Assembly (NCBI GenBank): GCA_963931925.1
Contig: OZ007575.1
Location: 40,719,846 to 40,783,845 of the forward strand
Source of the DNA: Onchidella celtica
Lineage: Eukaryota > Mollusca > Gastropoda > Systellommatophora > Onchidiidae
Reading direction: 5' to 3'
Length of the DNA: 64,000 nt
The position numbers and the translations under genes were made by a program. Under the pieces are notes generated by a model. It made no database searches and was not told where the DNA came from. It saw nothing but the letters and a program-made list of their open reading frames with translations. This document shows, piece after piece, positions 50,101-62,100 of this stretch. Every line of letters begins with the position of its first letter. Position 1 is the stretch's first letter.

Positions 50101-53100
50101 AATGCGAAGAACTTCTAGTCTTGACAAAAGTGAGTTGTTTTTGGTAAATGTGACATGTAAAGGAATGATGGAATTACAGTGCGACTATGGGAATGGGAAT
50201 CTTTTGATTCTCAGCAAATTTTACAGAAACATCCTGAATTTCTGCCTTATGCGACTGGAGGCGACCATGCTCGTATCAGCCTAATGTGCCCGAATGCGTC
50301 TCCTATCAGTGTGCTATTTATAAAGTTTCTTAGCAACCTAATTTTGTTGGCAGCCTCATTTTGAGCCATAGTAACATTAGAAATGAGATGTTGGCTCTTC
50401 AGTTAGAAAAAAACTGGATGCATCTACATTGCAAACATTTTTTTGGAAATCACCAAACATCAGAAATGGACACATTATTGATCAGCTGTTCAGCTGTGTT
50501 GATGTTTCCACATCGAATGTACTGGTTGCTTTCTATGTAACATTGATTTACATGGTGGTCGCTGTTATAGCAAATGTCATGAAAACTTAAAACAATGATA
50601 TTTTGGGACGAAAAATGCAGAAAAACGAACAAAATGGTACTTTATTGCAATAAATTTCAATTCAATTCATAGACATTTATATATTTTCTGAAAGGGCATT
50701 CATTTATCTACATTGTGACACCATTTTCGTCAACGCTGGACAATAATTATGTGCACAAATATTTTTCAAAATCTTAGAAAATTAGTGTTATTTCCTTTGC
50801 TTAAGCATCTGGGCATGAAAAGTGGAAGCCCCTTAGGTATTGGGCTTTATATTTTTTCGCCAGCCTTATCCGGAAAAGGGATGATGTAAAAAGGTTGAAC
50901 TCTTCCATTTCTGTCATAAGTTCACCGAGCTTTAATTATCCATTATGGGTTTGGTTGACCAACTTTGTAGCCATTCATATAAATTTTTAGTAGGTGGTAA
51001 CCTGTCCTTGTAGACACCCCAATCATGGTCCCTCCTGTCATTTTAGTGAGGCCACCTATACCGATGGCCTTATGATTTGAACAAAGCTGTATCAGATATG
51101 AATTAATCATAGAGCAGTTTCATCAAATAATGGAAGCCATTGTTGTGTCCTCCCAATTCCAAATAACTTCTGTGATGGAACTTAAAACTGCAGTTCAATA
51201 TGTTACAGTATTGGCCCCTACTTATTCCTGACAAATTCACAAAACTGATCGGAAATGTGAAATTTACCAAAGTAAAATGTTGACTAAATTGCTGACTGAT
51301 GTTGAAACAGGGAAAATTCACAGGAAACATGCCATATCAAAATAAAATTATTGCATTTAGTTAAATAATTATGATGTATTGGTTTATGAATACAACTCAC
51401 TTTTTTTTTTATATCTTTCAGGATTTGAAACCGGACCCACACGGCTCCATGGTATACGATCTCAAATTAGCACAAAAGGTAAATGTTTGTGTAAATGCTG
51501 CGGCTATTTCTGATCGGTGCCAGTCTGATGGTATGGGGAAGGAAATGTCAAGTATCACTAAACCAAAGCTGGAGTTGTTAATAACTATATTTAATTATGT
51601 TTTTGTTTAATTTGTTATTGTTTTGATTAGTTGCATGTTTGAGGCTGACATTTAAAATGCAGATGAAGGGAAAGAAATATTGGTCTTGAGAAATGCACTT
51701 GAAAAAGAGCTCTTGGGTGGTGCCAGAGAAATAGACCTTGCTTGTTTTCTCTGGATTCATGATGTGGTTAGCTTAGTGTTACTATGATGAGACCTGTCTG
51801 TGTTGGTATTGCATACATATTTTTAACTGCCAGTTCCATTTTCATTTTCAAAGAGTGGCTTTCCATTGAGTATTAGTGCTGGCTCGGCCTTTGAAATAGT
51901 GTGACAGTCATAATGTGGCATGGTAGAATTTAGAATTTTCTTAATGTGAAAACATTAATCTTCGTCTATACATTTAAATCTGATAGTAGAAAATAATACA
52001 GAAATCTGAGTAGTTGGGCTAGTTCTTGACAAACTGTGCAGATTCTATGGATATGTATTCCACCGCCATCTGAGAAAGAACGGTGTTGGAGGAGAGGAAA
52101 TTATTTTTGTATGCACAGATGATTATGAAACTCTTATTGTAGAAGTCAGGTATGAATGTCAAGTAATTTGGGCATTGTGATCAATTTTCCTAGTATTTTA
52201 ATGTAAAGGCAAAGAGCTGTCTTTTATCATTAGGTTTTAATTTTTGCTGGCACTAGGAGATAATGTTAAATGCTGCATAGCAGCAGACTGTGGGATGAGA
52301 GGAAAATTTACTCATTAATTGCCTCCCATGAAGGTTCTAGCACTCTCGTTGTTATCTGTTAATTCATTTTTCAGATGTTGGAGTTAAACCCAAATGAAGA
52401 TTATGAAACATCACTTCGCCTACTTATCCGAGCAGTTGAAGTTGTGAGACACTACACCCAAAGATATCTTGATCCCAATGAGTCACTCTACCTGAAGTAC
52501 ACATCTATTGTTTGCTGGACTCAACCAGAGGGTCAGTAATTCTTCAAGTACCAGGAGGATCTCAATTCAGGGCTATTTAGCAGCTAAAGTGGAAGAAGCT
52601 TCAGGCATAAACAGTCTTGTCTCCCTTCTTTTTTCACTCTTTCAGCATTTGTACCACAAAAGTCTCATAAGTTTAGGAGGAATTAAAGTATTCTGATCAT
52701 GAAAACAATGCTAATCTGTAATGGCAATTCCTTATGTACACACAAAATTATTTTTGCATTGTTTTATCAATGAGGTAATATTTCAAGAAAAATAATAAAT
52801 TTAGTGTGGATATAGTCAGAGGTTAGCTCAACTCTAATTGAAGTCAGAAAGGCGAGTAAAATGACAGATTCTGCAGATGAAAAGACTAAACATTAGACCT
52901 GTGTCTACATGTGAATTTTTTTGTTTGCTGATTTCATACTGTGTGCATTTGATGAACTGTCCTGGTGTCCTGTCACCCAGCTTGTCTCAGTCCTAAGAAA
53001 ATATCTTGTCATGTAGATTGATTTCCTTAGAGTATGAGTGTTTCAAGTACTTTCACAATACATTTTTATACCTTTGAGTTTTTATATTATTCCTATTTTA

Positions 53101-56100
53101 ATGCTTCAAAACCTTAATGAATCAATGCTTGTTTGTTTGTGTCCTTTCTCAGATTCTGAGTATCTAGCAGGATGTTACCCTCAGGAAGATGGAACTTGTA
53201 TCAAGTTTAGCCAAATGTCGGATGAATTATACTCCGATGGATATACGTGAGTGAAAAGTGTTCCTTGCCAGTTACATCCTGTCTACTCGTATGTCTCAAT
53301 CTAAATGACTGTGCGCCCTCACTTTTTTTTTTTGATTACATATTTAGTCATGTAAATTGCTGTATGCAGCCTTTTCAGAATCTGCTTGTCTACTTTGGTA
53401 GTTCTTGGAGGCATTTGTGTGCAGTTGTTAAATTTGATACTTTTTTTTTATTAGGGAAGCATCATTCTGAGAGGTTTAACCTCTTGCCACACAGATTTCA
53501 ACTCATATGCCAAGTGCAAAAAGGAACAAAACAAGCAAATCTCTAAACTTATACACTCAAAATCCTGTGCTTTCAAAATACATGCAATGACACAAGTAGG
53601 GGAACTAACTAGGAAATACAAAAAAATCATAATTCGGGAATTGTCTACATATGCATATGAAGTAAGCCCGTAACAGTTCCGGGCACATGGCAGTATAGTG
53701 AGATTAGATAGCCTGGAACAGTTCCGGTAGAGCAGGGAAGGGTTTAATCTTACCATAAGTGCTCATCTCCTCCTTCTCTCACAAAAATCTGATATCAAAG
53801 CTGTCACCATAAAATCTATAGTGGACTGTAATTTGTAAAGCTTCGCTTAACATTCAATAAAATGGAATAAATTAATCTATAAAAAACAACAAAATCAGTA
53901 ATTTTTAAACAGATAGATATATTTGGAATTTCTATGCTATATACTTCAATCTGTGTGTAATTTTAGCGCAATGGGTGACTACCGTGCAGAACTTCATTAT
54001 CACCTGCAAAAAAAAGAGATCAATGACTGGAAGTACCAATAAATTATATCAGGTCACAAAATTTATAAACTATGCGAATGAGTTTTGTAATAAAAGAACC
54101 CAAAACATAGTGTGCGTTTCTTACTGTCATATTTGACAGCTGTGTCAGTTATGTGCTGACATTCGGAAATAGGTCAGATCAGGACTGGGAAAAAGTGTTA
54201 AATTAAAGCCAGGATCTTCTTGGTTCCCTGTATGTCCTTACGGCAGTGACTCCAGACTACCTAATGATTCTCTGTATTTCTTCCAGCACTGTAACCTACT
54301 TAAACACAGCAGATGAAGACAGTGATTTTCTTTTCCTCAATGAGAAGCGAGGAGTGGATGTAAGTACTGTAAATCAGTTTTGAATGTAGTATGTATTTGT
54401 CAATTCGGTAGGCAATTTACAGTAGCTAGAGGTTTAATCAGTTTGTGCATTGTGCAAAGTTGAAATGTTGCTATAAATATGATTTATTTATTCATTTTTT
54501 TGGTTGTTTTTTTTTGCCTTGCATTGTCAGTTCTGGGCTTTCTTTAACTTGGTCATGTTGCATTAAGTTCTGATCAAAAGTCATCCATCTGTTCATTCAT
54601 TTGCTTTTTTATCATTTTGAAACCTGATCACCTGAGTTGTAATATAATTATTGTGGATGATATAATACAAATACTGGTGGACATATTGCTGTTTGTGTTA
54701 TTTTTTCCATAACTGTAACCAAATTCTGCATTATGATAGAGTTCCTTTGGAATTAAATGTGGAAGGACTGTGGGATTCAACACTGGAGATCGTCATGCCT
54801 TGAAGGTACCAAAACAGGCTAGTCAGAGGTGTGCTCTGGTTATCAGGTAAAAAGACTGCAGTGGTAGATGTAAATTTTCATTGTTTCTGTACTTATCAAG
54901 ACTAAAAGACATCACTGCATTATTCTACTTTGAATACATTTGAAAAGAATCATATTCAAATAGACCAGTAGATCAAATATAGAAATTAAATACCCAAGGA
55001 GCCAAACATTGTCTTTCCACATAGGGAATTCAAGTTGGCAGGAATTCAAATTTATGTAATTTTTAATTGTGATAAACGATTGAATTGATGACTGTGCATT
55101 AGGTATTGTGTGTTACTGACGTGATTTAACCCCTTCGTTACGATGTGTTTTGCATTCCTGTGTATGATAGGTTTTTTTTAGCTATTTTGGTTAGCCCTTA
55201 CGACAGCGTGCGAGTGGTTGCTAAGATTGTTTTAAAATTGACTGTGATCAGTTTATTTGTAAGTTATCCCCACAAAATTATACATTTTCTGAAAGGAAAT
55301 TAAATGTCGTTTCTAAATATGCCATGTTTTTTCATCTCAAGCAATGTACAAGGTCACAAAGTTACAATCAAATCGACAGTAACGAGGGGAACGCAACTGA
55401 TCGAAGATTATTTGCTCTGATGAAGCGCTAGCAACAAAGAAATTTCCAAGAACTGGAATCGAGTATGGGTAAAATTCAATGCCGATTCAGAATTTCACCC
55501 GTACTCACCCATAGCTTTGAATACAAAGCATTTGTAGAGCAGTTTTAGTATGCCATACCGGTACGTCTACATGGTATTGGGGAACCCGGAGTATCGCAAC
55601 TTCCGTGACGTACTTGGTACGGCACGCCAGCAAAAATTGCACAATTTTGTGATGTACCAGGTACGTCACTATGGGGTCAAAGGGATTAATCAAAGAAAAA
55701 AAAACTGTAAGAAAATGAGGTATGTTACTTACAGGATATCTTATTGAAGGCTTAGTATTTCATCGAATTTATACTTCTCACCAATTGTGCCTGCCAGGTT
55801 TACAATCTATCGCAGTGACGATGAACGAGAATACAGAGATACCATTGATCTACTTCACCGAGTTGATGAGCTCAGATTTGCCAGTGCTGCACAAAGTGGC
55901 AAGGAAGTTCTGGAGAACTTTGAGAAAAAAGGTACGGTCATATGTATTACTATTACTCTCTGCTGAATCTGCTCGCTTAAGTTTTTTTCAGAAAACTATT
56001 GCTGCTACACAGGCATCCAAGTTGTATCAAGATCATCTGAAGCTGGGAGTTATTTGAATGACCCTAAAAAACAAAAATTGATGAAGAAAAGATGGTGCTG

Positions 56101-59100
56101 TTGCATAAAAAAAATTCAGACAAAAGATCATGTTTTGATTATTTAGTAATTGAAACAAAATTCTGGAAAATTGTGAAAATCTGACCAGCCATCTATACTG
56201 AAGGAAAGCAGTGGGGAATGTGTGTGCAATTTAAAAATTTTTTTTTTCTGTTTACTAAAATGTCTATTGTAGGATGAAGATTCCAATATCATTACATAGA
56301 AAATAGCCGCAAGGTTTTTTAAGAGGCTAAGATGTTAAATATTTCTTATGGAAGTTACAGAACTTTCTGTGAAACTCTCCCATTTTTATGTTGTGATTTG
56401 TGATGCTGCACCGGACTCAGACCACGTTATTCCTGAATAAGATTGGAAAACCTCAGCATATAACTTTACATAAAAATACTCCTATGAACAGTGATGTCAT
56501 TGTGAGAAAATATACTACCTGACTGAATGATTATGTAGAATGAGATTGCATGCTTTGTTTATTATTATGATTACTTCAACCAGGGTTGAGACATTTGTAG
56601 AAAAAATTCAGATTTTATGCATTTGATGTTTTTAATACTTTTACATTCTCTGAAACTGATTTGGTTTATCTCCATGTTGTAACTGCTATCAGGCTTTTAG
56701 ACTTTTCCATTTTTTGTGGTTGTGGTTAAAGATGATAAAATTTAAAGGAGTGTTTTGATCATCTTGGTATAGGTGTGAAGATTGTGAAGACAGGCAAAGA
56801 ATTACAGGGGAAGGAAAGATTTGTGGCAGATGGTTTAGCTAGTGATGCACAGTGCAGCACCTTGAGGAACATGGTGATGGTGAGTAATCGTTAATGTGTC
56901 TCATTATCATTTCCCAACCTCAGAATCTGTGACAAAGTACTCATGATATGAAATGTTGCACTTGAGATTGCTGTGCAGAAAGTACTTGAAAAATGCTCTA
57001 TCACTTCTTTTCTTATGAAAATCATCTCAGGCATCTTTGTTATTCTACATTATCTGCAATTGCAAATGTGCTGTGTCTGCCAGGGATGACCAGATAATAT
57101 TTTTGTCATTATGATTTTTAAGGAATGAAAATTTTGAAATTGTTCCATTGAAATGGAGATCTGTGTCTAGGTTTGAGATGAAACAATAAAACCTACAGCA
57201 TGAAAGAAAAAACTTCTTCCAAAATTAAGATTGTGAAGAACAATTGAACTAAATGAAGTGGGTAAATGTGAAACTGAATTAAAGCTTCGCTTTTTGTCAT
57301 TATGATTTTTAAGGAATGAAAATTTTGAAATTGTTCCATTGAAATGGAGATCTGTGTCTAGGTTTGAGATGAAACAATAAAACCTACAGCATGAAAGAAA
57401 AAACTTCTTCCAAAATTAAGATTGTGAAGAACAATTGAACTAAATGAAGTGGGTAAATGTGAAACTGAATTAAATGTGCAGTCATACTGCTTCCAATTGG
57501 CTGTGTGCAGGTGTCGCTGCTTTGCAGTCTTGAAAGTATCCTATGTTGCTGCCATATTAATTTTATTATCATCAGACAGGCCAGAAACTTGGAGAAGAAT
57601 CACGATTTTTTTGTTTGGTCGATGAAGATATGTGGATTTCTTGATTTGATGACTGAAAATGGAAATTGATGGTCTTCAGTGATCAGAATTACTGTTGTTG
57701 AAAACTGGAATTAGAAAAGAGTACTAATGTATTTTATTGACTCTTGTAGGATATTTTTCCTTCATTTTCTTTTTGTCCTTGTTTGATGAGACAGAGTTGA
57801 CAGGCGCGGAATACAGACACATTGATTATGTCAAGCTGTATGAGTGAACGTAAGCTGTGATATACATCTTCATTATCATCCACCATCAATACTTTCGCAG
57901 TCAAAATGTCATTCCATTTTGTCACCTCTGTAGTGTCATGAACCTTGTCATTTGCCTCGGCCAAAATGTGCATGCATGCAATATTTCCAGGAGCTTGGCA
58001 AAGCTGGTGATGGCTACAGTGGTAAAACTTCACCCCATACAGTTAATGAAATGTTTGCAGGTCTTTCTCTAGTTCAGGTTTCACAGGTATTTTACTTCCT
58101 TTTACCAAACTCTATTGCCTTTGGTGGCAGGGCATCCTCTTGGTTTTTTTTCCTAGTTTTGTTTCAGACTTCATTTTCTAGGTAGTTTCCTCCAGATGTA
58201 TAGACAACTTACTCAATATTTTATTATTAACACTTTTCTCATAAGCAACGTTTATGCTATATAAGAAAGCTAGAAAATTTTACATTTTCATGGGGCTTGG
58301 TAATGGCCCTCTTCTTCAAAAAGAATCAAAATTACATAATTGGGTCAGTCAGATAATCCAGTCTGAGGCAAACTGAAATATTTGATATTTTATTGGATAT
58401 GCCTCTTGATTCTGGCACCAAAATATTTGCCTTCGTGCATTTTTATTGTATGCGTTTAAAATTTATTTTTGGCGTTACATTTTTTATCACAAGTAGAAGT
58501 GGAATGGGCATTACACTAGGCATTAGTCTTAGGTATATGACCGTGTCATCTTGGCATGTGACTGAAGAAGAGGGCTGTACTTGCTTTAGTTTAGGCATTC
58601 TTGGGGCAAGCTTACCTACCCATAAATTGTAGCGCTGTATCCCATTTTGCTTTAGATGTAGCAGTGGCAAAATTCCTATCCATTTTTTATTGTCTGGGAA
58701 ATGGCAAGCCAGTGATTAGTGGTAACAATGTTATTTAATGGAATCAACCACATTTATATGTACAAATCACTGTCCCATGATATTTGATGTGCTTTTTATG
58801 GCTTTTTGAAAGGAAGAGGTTGGAGTGTCATTTACATTTAAGTGGTGGATAAACTTCCATTCTTTGATCTACTTCTGTGAAAGATTGTGTCCCCCACTAT
58901 GTTCCCCTTCCCAGGAGGCCTTTGTTTCAGGAGGGCTCTCAGCTGACTCCGTTGTCCCTGAAATATTCACTTCTTTTAAAAGTACACACATTTTATACAT
59001 GTAGTGGAATGGATCTGAATGTCAAGTTCATGCACAGTTTAGGGATATTATTGTGTGCTTCTCTGGGTGGCTTAAATACCCTCCCCCCATCCTCATTTAA

Positions 59101-62100
59101 GTATTGTAAGTGAAATAGAATGAACAAAGGAAAATCCAATGCTAAAATAGGCATTTGAATATACCGTAGTATTTAACAACCTCTATAACACCCACAGCCC
59201 TGCAACATTAACCTCACTGCACATTTTGATATTCATTGATGAATTTATTGAAGCAGATTTTTGTGTTTTTCACCCTTTTCCTGTTTCATTTTTTTTCTGC
59301 ATAACAAATTTTTTCACATTTTCTCTTTCTCTTTTTCTAGTTTGTAGTTACCTTTTTTTTACCTTCTCTTTTCTGTTAACTTTGCCATTGTTCTTTTCTC
59401 ACCAAACATGGTCTTATTCTGTTATTGTGTTGCACAACCTTTCTGTTGACTTCTCTGTGACGTCTATTATCCTCTGCGAGTCTATGGAATTTTCCCATTT
59501 TTATGTTGTGATATTGTTATGGCCCACCAGCCGCAGACCACATCTTTTTGGCTGCCAAAAAAGCACTTTTGCATAAAGAAGTAATTTGCAACTTTTGTTA
59601 TCATTATTGTGTGTATTTATATTTGTTTATCGTACATGTGAGTTTGTTTTGGTATATTGCCCCAAGCCTTTTGTTTTAAGGGAAAAAAAAAGGAAGATGT
59701 GTATCTCTTTAGTTGTAATTATATTACACATAAAAAAAATATTTTTTTTCATGATTGTTCCTCATTCCCTCACCCTTCAAAGAGTACTGTTAAGCAGTAA
59801 ACTCAGAGAAAAGTATTTGGCAAACCAGAGTAGGGTGATGGAAGAAGATAGCTTTATTTTGTCAGCATATATCAAGTGTCCAGTTGTGTCCACAAACTTA
59901 TTCAAGCTGTCCATCAGGATGTTCCAGTGTATCATCCAAGCCCAAAGAAAAGATGAAAGCAATTCCTGTGCATCTCTCTAGCTGCAGGGACCAGCAGTGG
60001 ATCCTGGTGTCAAAGCTAAAGGGCTTTATAGGTTGTAATAGGAGATCTGCCAGGCGCATGATATTCCATTTCCCATGTATTATTTTTCTTATTCTTGGGA
60101 TGATTTAAATTGGTCTTTCCTTTATGTTTCTCTTTAAAGTTTCACATCATTATACAAAATGCGAAAGGTGTTGATCAAGTAATACCTAAGTAATCTCAGT
60201 GACCAGTCAGCAAGCGAATCATCATTTTCAAAGAGTTAACTCCAAGAGCCTCATAAAATGACACCGACATGTGGCCCTTGAATCTACTTGTTTGAAACTT
60301 CTGGCCCAGATTGGATGTTGACCCCAAGACGACCTGATTGGTCTGTGGGGGAAACCAAAATATAAAAGAAGAATAAACACATGTTGGCTGAACCTGATAA
60401 CTCAGTAGAAGTGTAAATAAGTAAACTAACTTTCAGATGTCTCAAGTTTGCTCATGAAAGTGGAAACAAGTTTGTGATTCTTTATAGGATGGTTTGGACG
60501 GTATCATAAGAAATAACAGTGAGGGATGAAGACTGTGCTGTCATGCTTGTTACTGCCAACGTTGTATGTGATTAAAAATGGCCTTGGGTGCCAGCAACCT
60601 CAGACATCACCAGGGGATCTGGACACCCTAACTTACACTAAACTTTAGTCGAGCATGGTCACCCCTAAGCACTGCTTTTTTTAGAGAAGCTAGAGACTAA
60701 GCTTTTTCATTTTGTTGCTTAATCCCAGACATGATTTGCACATACAACAGTGTCATGATTGGCGTCATAGATGAGATCCTTAACTCAATTTAGGTGATAA
60801 TTTGAAAGTTACCCAAAGCACAAGTATTGTCTGAAATCAGTGAAATGCTTATGCTATGTGAAAAAGAGCTTTTCACCCAGGGCATGGACAAAATTGTTCA
60901 AATAATTTGTGCTGTTTCAGAACAAATGCATTGAAATTAGCCTTGACATTTGCAAAAAAATAAAAGGCTTTCAGTTTTGAGGAAAATATGAATAGAGCTA
61001 AACAAATTTTTTTACAGAGAGACAGAGAGGAAGCAAAAATAAGAGAGCGGTGTTACTCACTTATTAACCTTGACCAGAACTGGATTTGGTGACAAATGGC
61101 CCTTCTGTTGTGCCTAGATCTTAATCTGTGATAGGTTATATGAATAGGTTTTGTGATGGTTGGTAATGCAGGTTCTGGGCAATGGTTTTGCTCAGCCATT
61201 AAGTGATAGAATTTGTCATCATTGCAGTCATTGGTTTCACTGTAGAAATGTCCTACCAGGAGCTGTTATGATTGATAACAGACTTCAATTTGTTTACTTT
61301 GTGAACATTGGATAGATCTAGTAATCGAAACAATGGCACTCACTTGATTGTTTGTTTTTATTAATTTATTAAAATTCCAGGACTATATTATGGTATTATG
61401 GGTTAATCCCCAAGTTATTACAAGAAGTATTTTACCTTCTGTAAGTTCGTGAATGGTGCCACCTGAATGAAGGCTCATTCGTTCAAACTTGTTAATAGTA
61501 GTAGTTTATGACCACTCATATAGATGAGAATATTAAGTAATGTTAGTAGTTGTCCCTTACAATGTTATTTTATCAGTTTTGTGTGCTTTTATATGGAGCC
61601 TTGAGAGCATTACAATTCCTTCCATAACTAATTTTTTTTTTCCTTCTGGTATGTTTGATTTATCGGTACTCTGAACAAAGAATATCAAGCAGGTGAGAAA
61701 TTTACCTATCCAAAAGCAGTTGCTGGAGGCGGAAATTTCATTTGCCAAGTTCCTCAGTTCTCTTGGAACTAACGTCATTTTTTATTAGCTTATTTGCTTT
61801 TTATTTATTTTTGTACATTTAAACCACTGTTCTGTAACCATGGGCTGGTTCCTCAGTATTTCCCAAGGTTCCAGTTTAACTAAGCTCATATCTACTAATG
61901 ACATATATTATTTTATTTCAGGGTCATGTGTTTGTTTAACAATATGGCCAGAGGCACATTGTCAGCAATCTCAGCTGTCAAACTCAATTCTCCATCAGTT
62001 CTTGTTCCTGTAAATATCCACTCAGCAATTCCTATTTTCCACACACTAAGTAGCCCTACCTATTTTCTCCAGACCCTGGTACATTATTGTCATCAATTCC

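Noticed and set aside
58914..58983. Possible diverged copy of exon 14 (EAFVSGGLSADS) with a good polypyrimidine acceptor
   Set aside because: Only a handful of residues agree with ERFVADGLASDA, the upstream half of the segment is missing and the downstream part is unrelated. I judged it chance.
59226..59981. Two long open frames rich in Phe, Leu and Ile in intron 15
   Set aside because: The DNA is T-rich, the frames have no domain or splice context, and they lie inside a gene intron.
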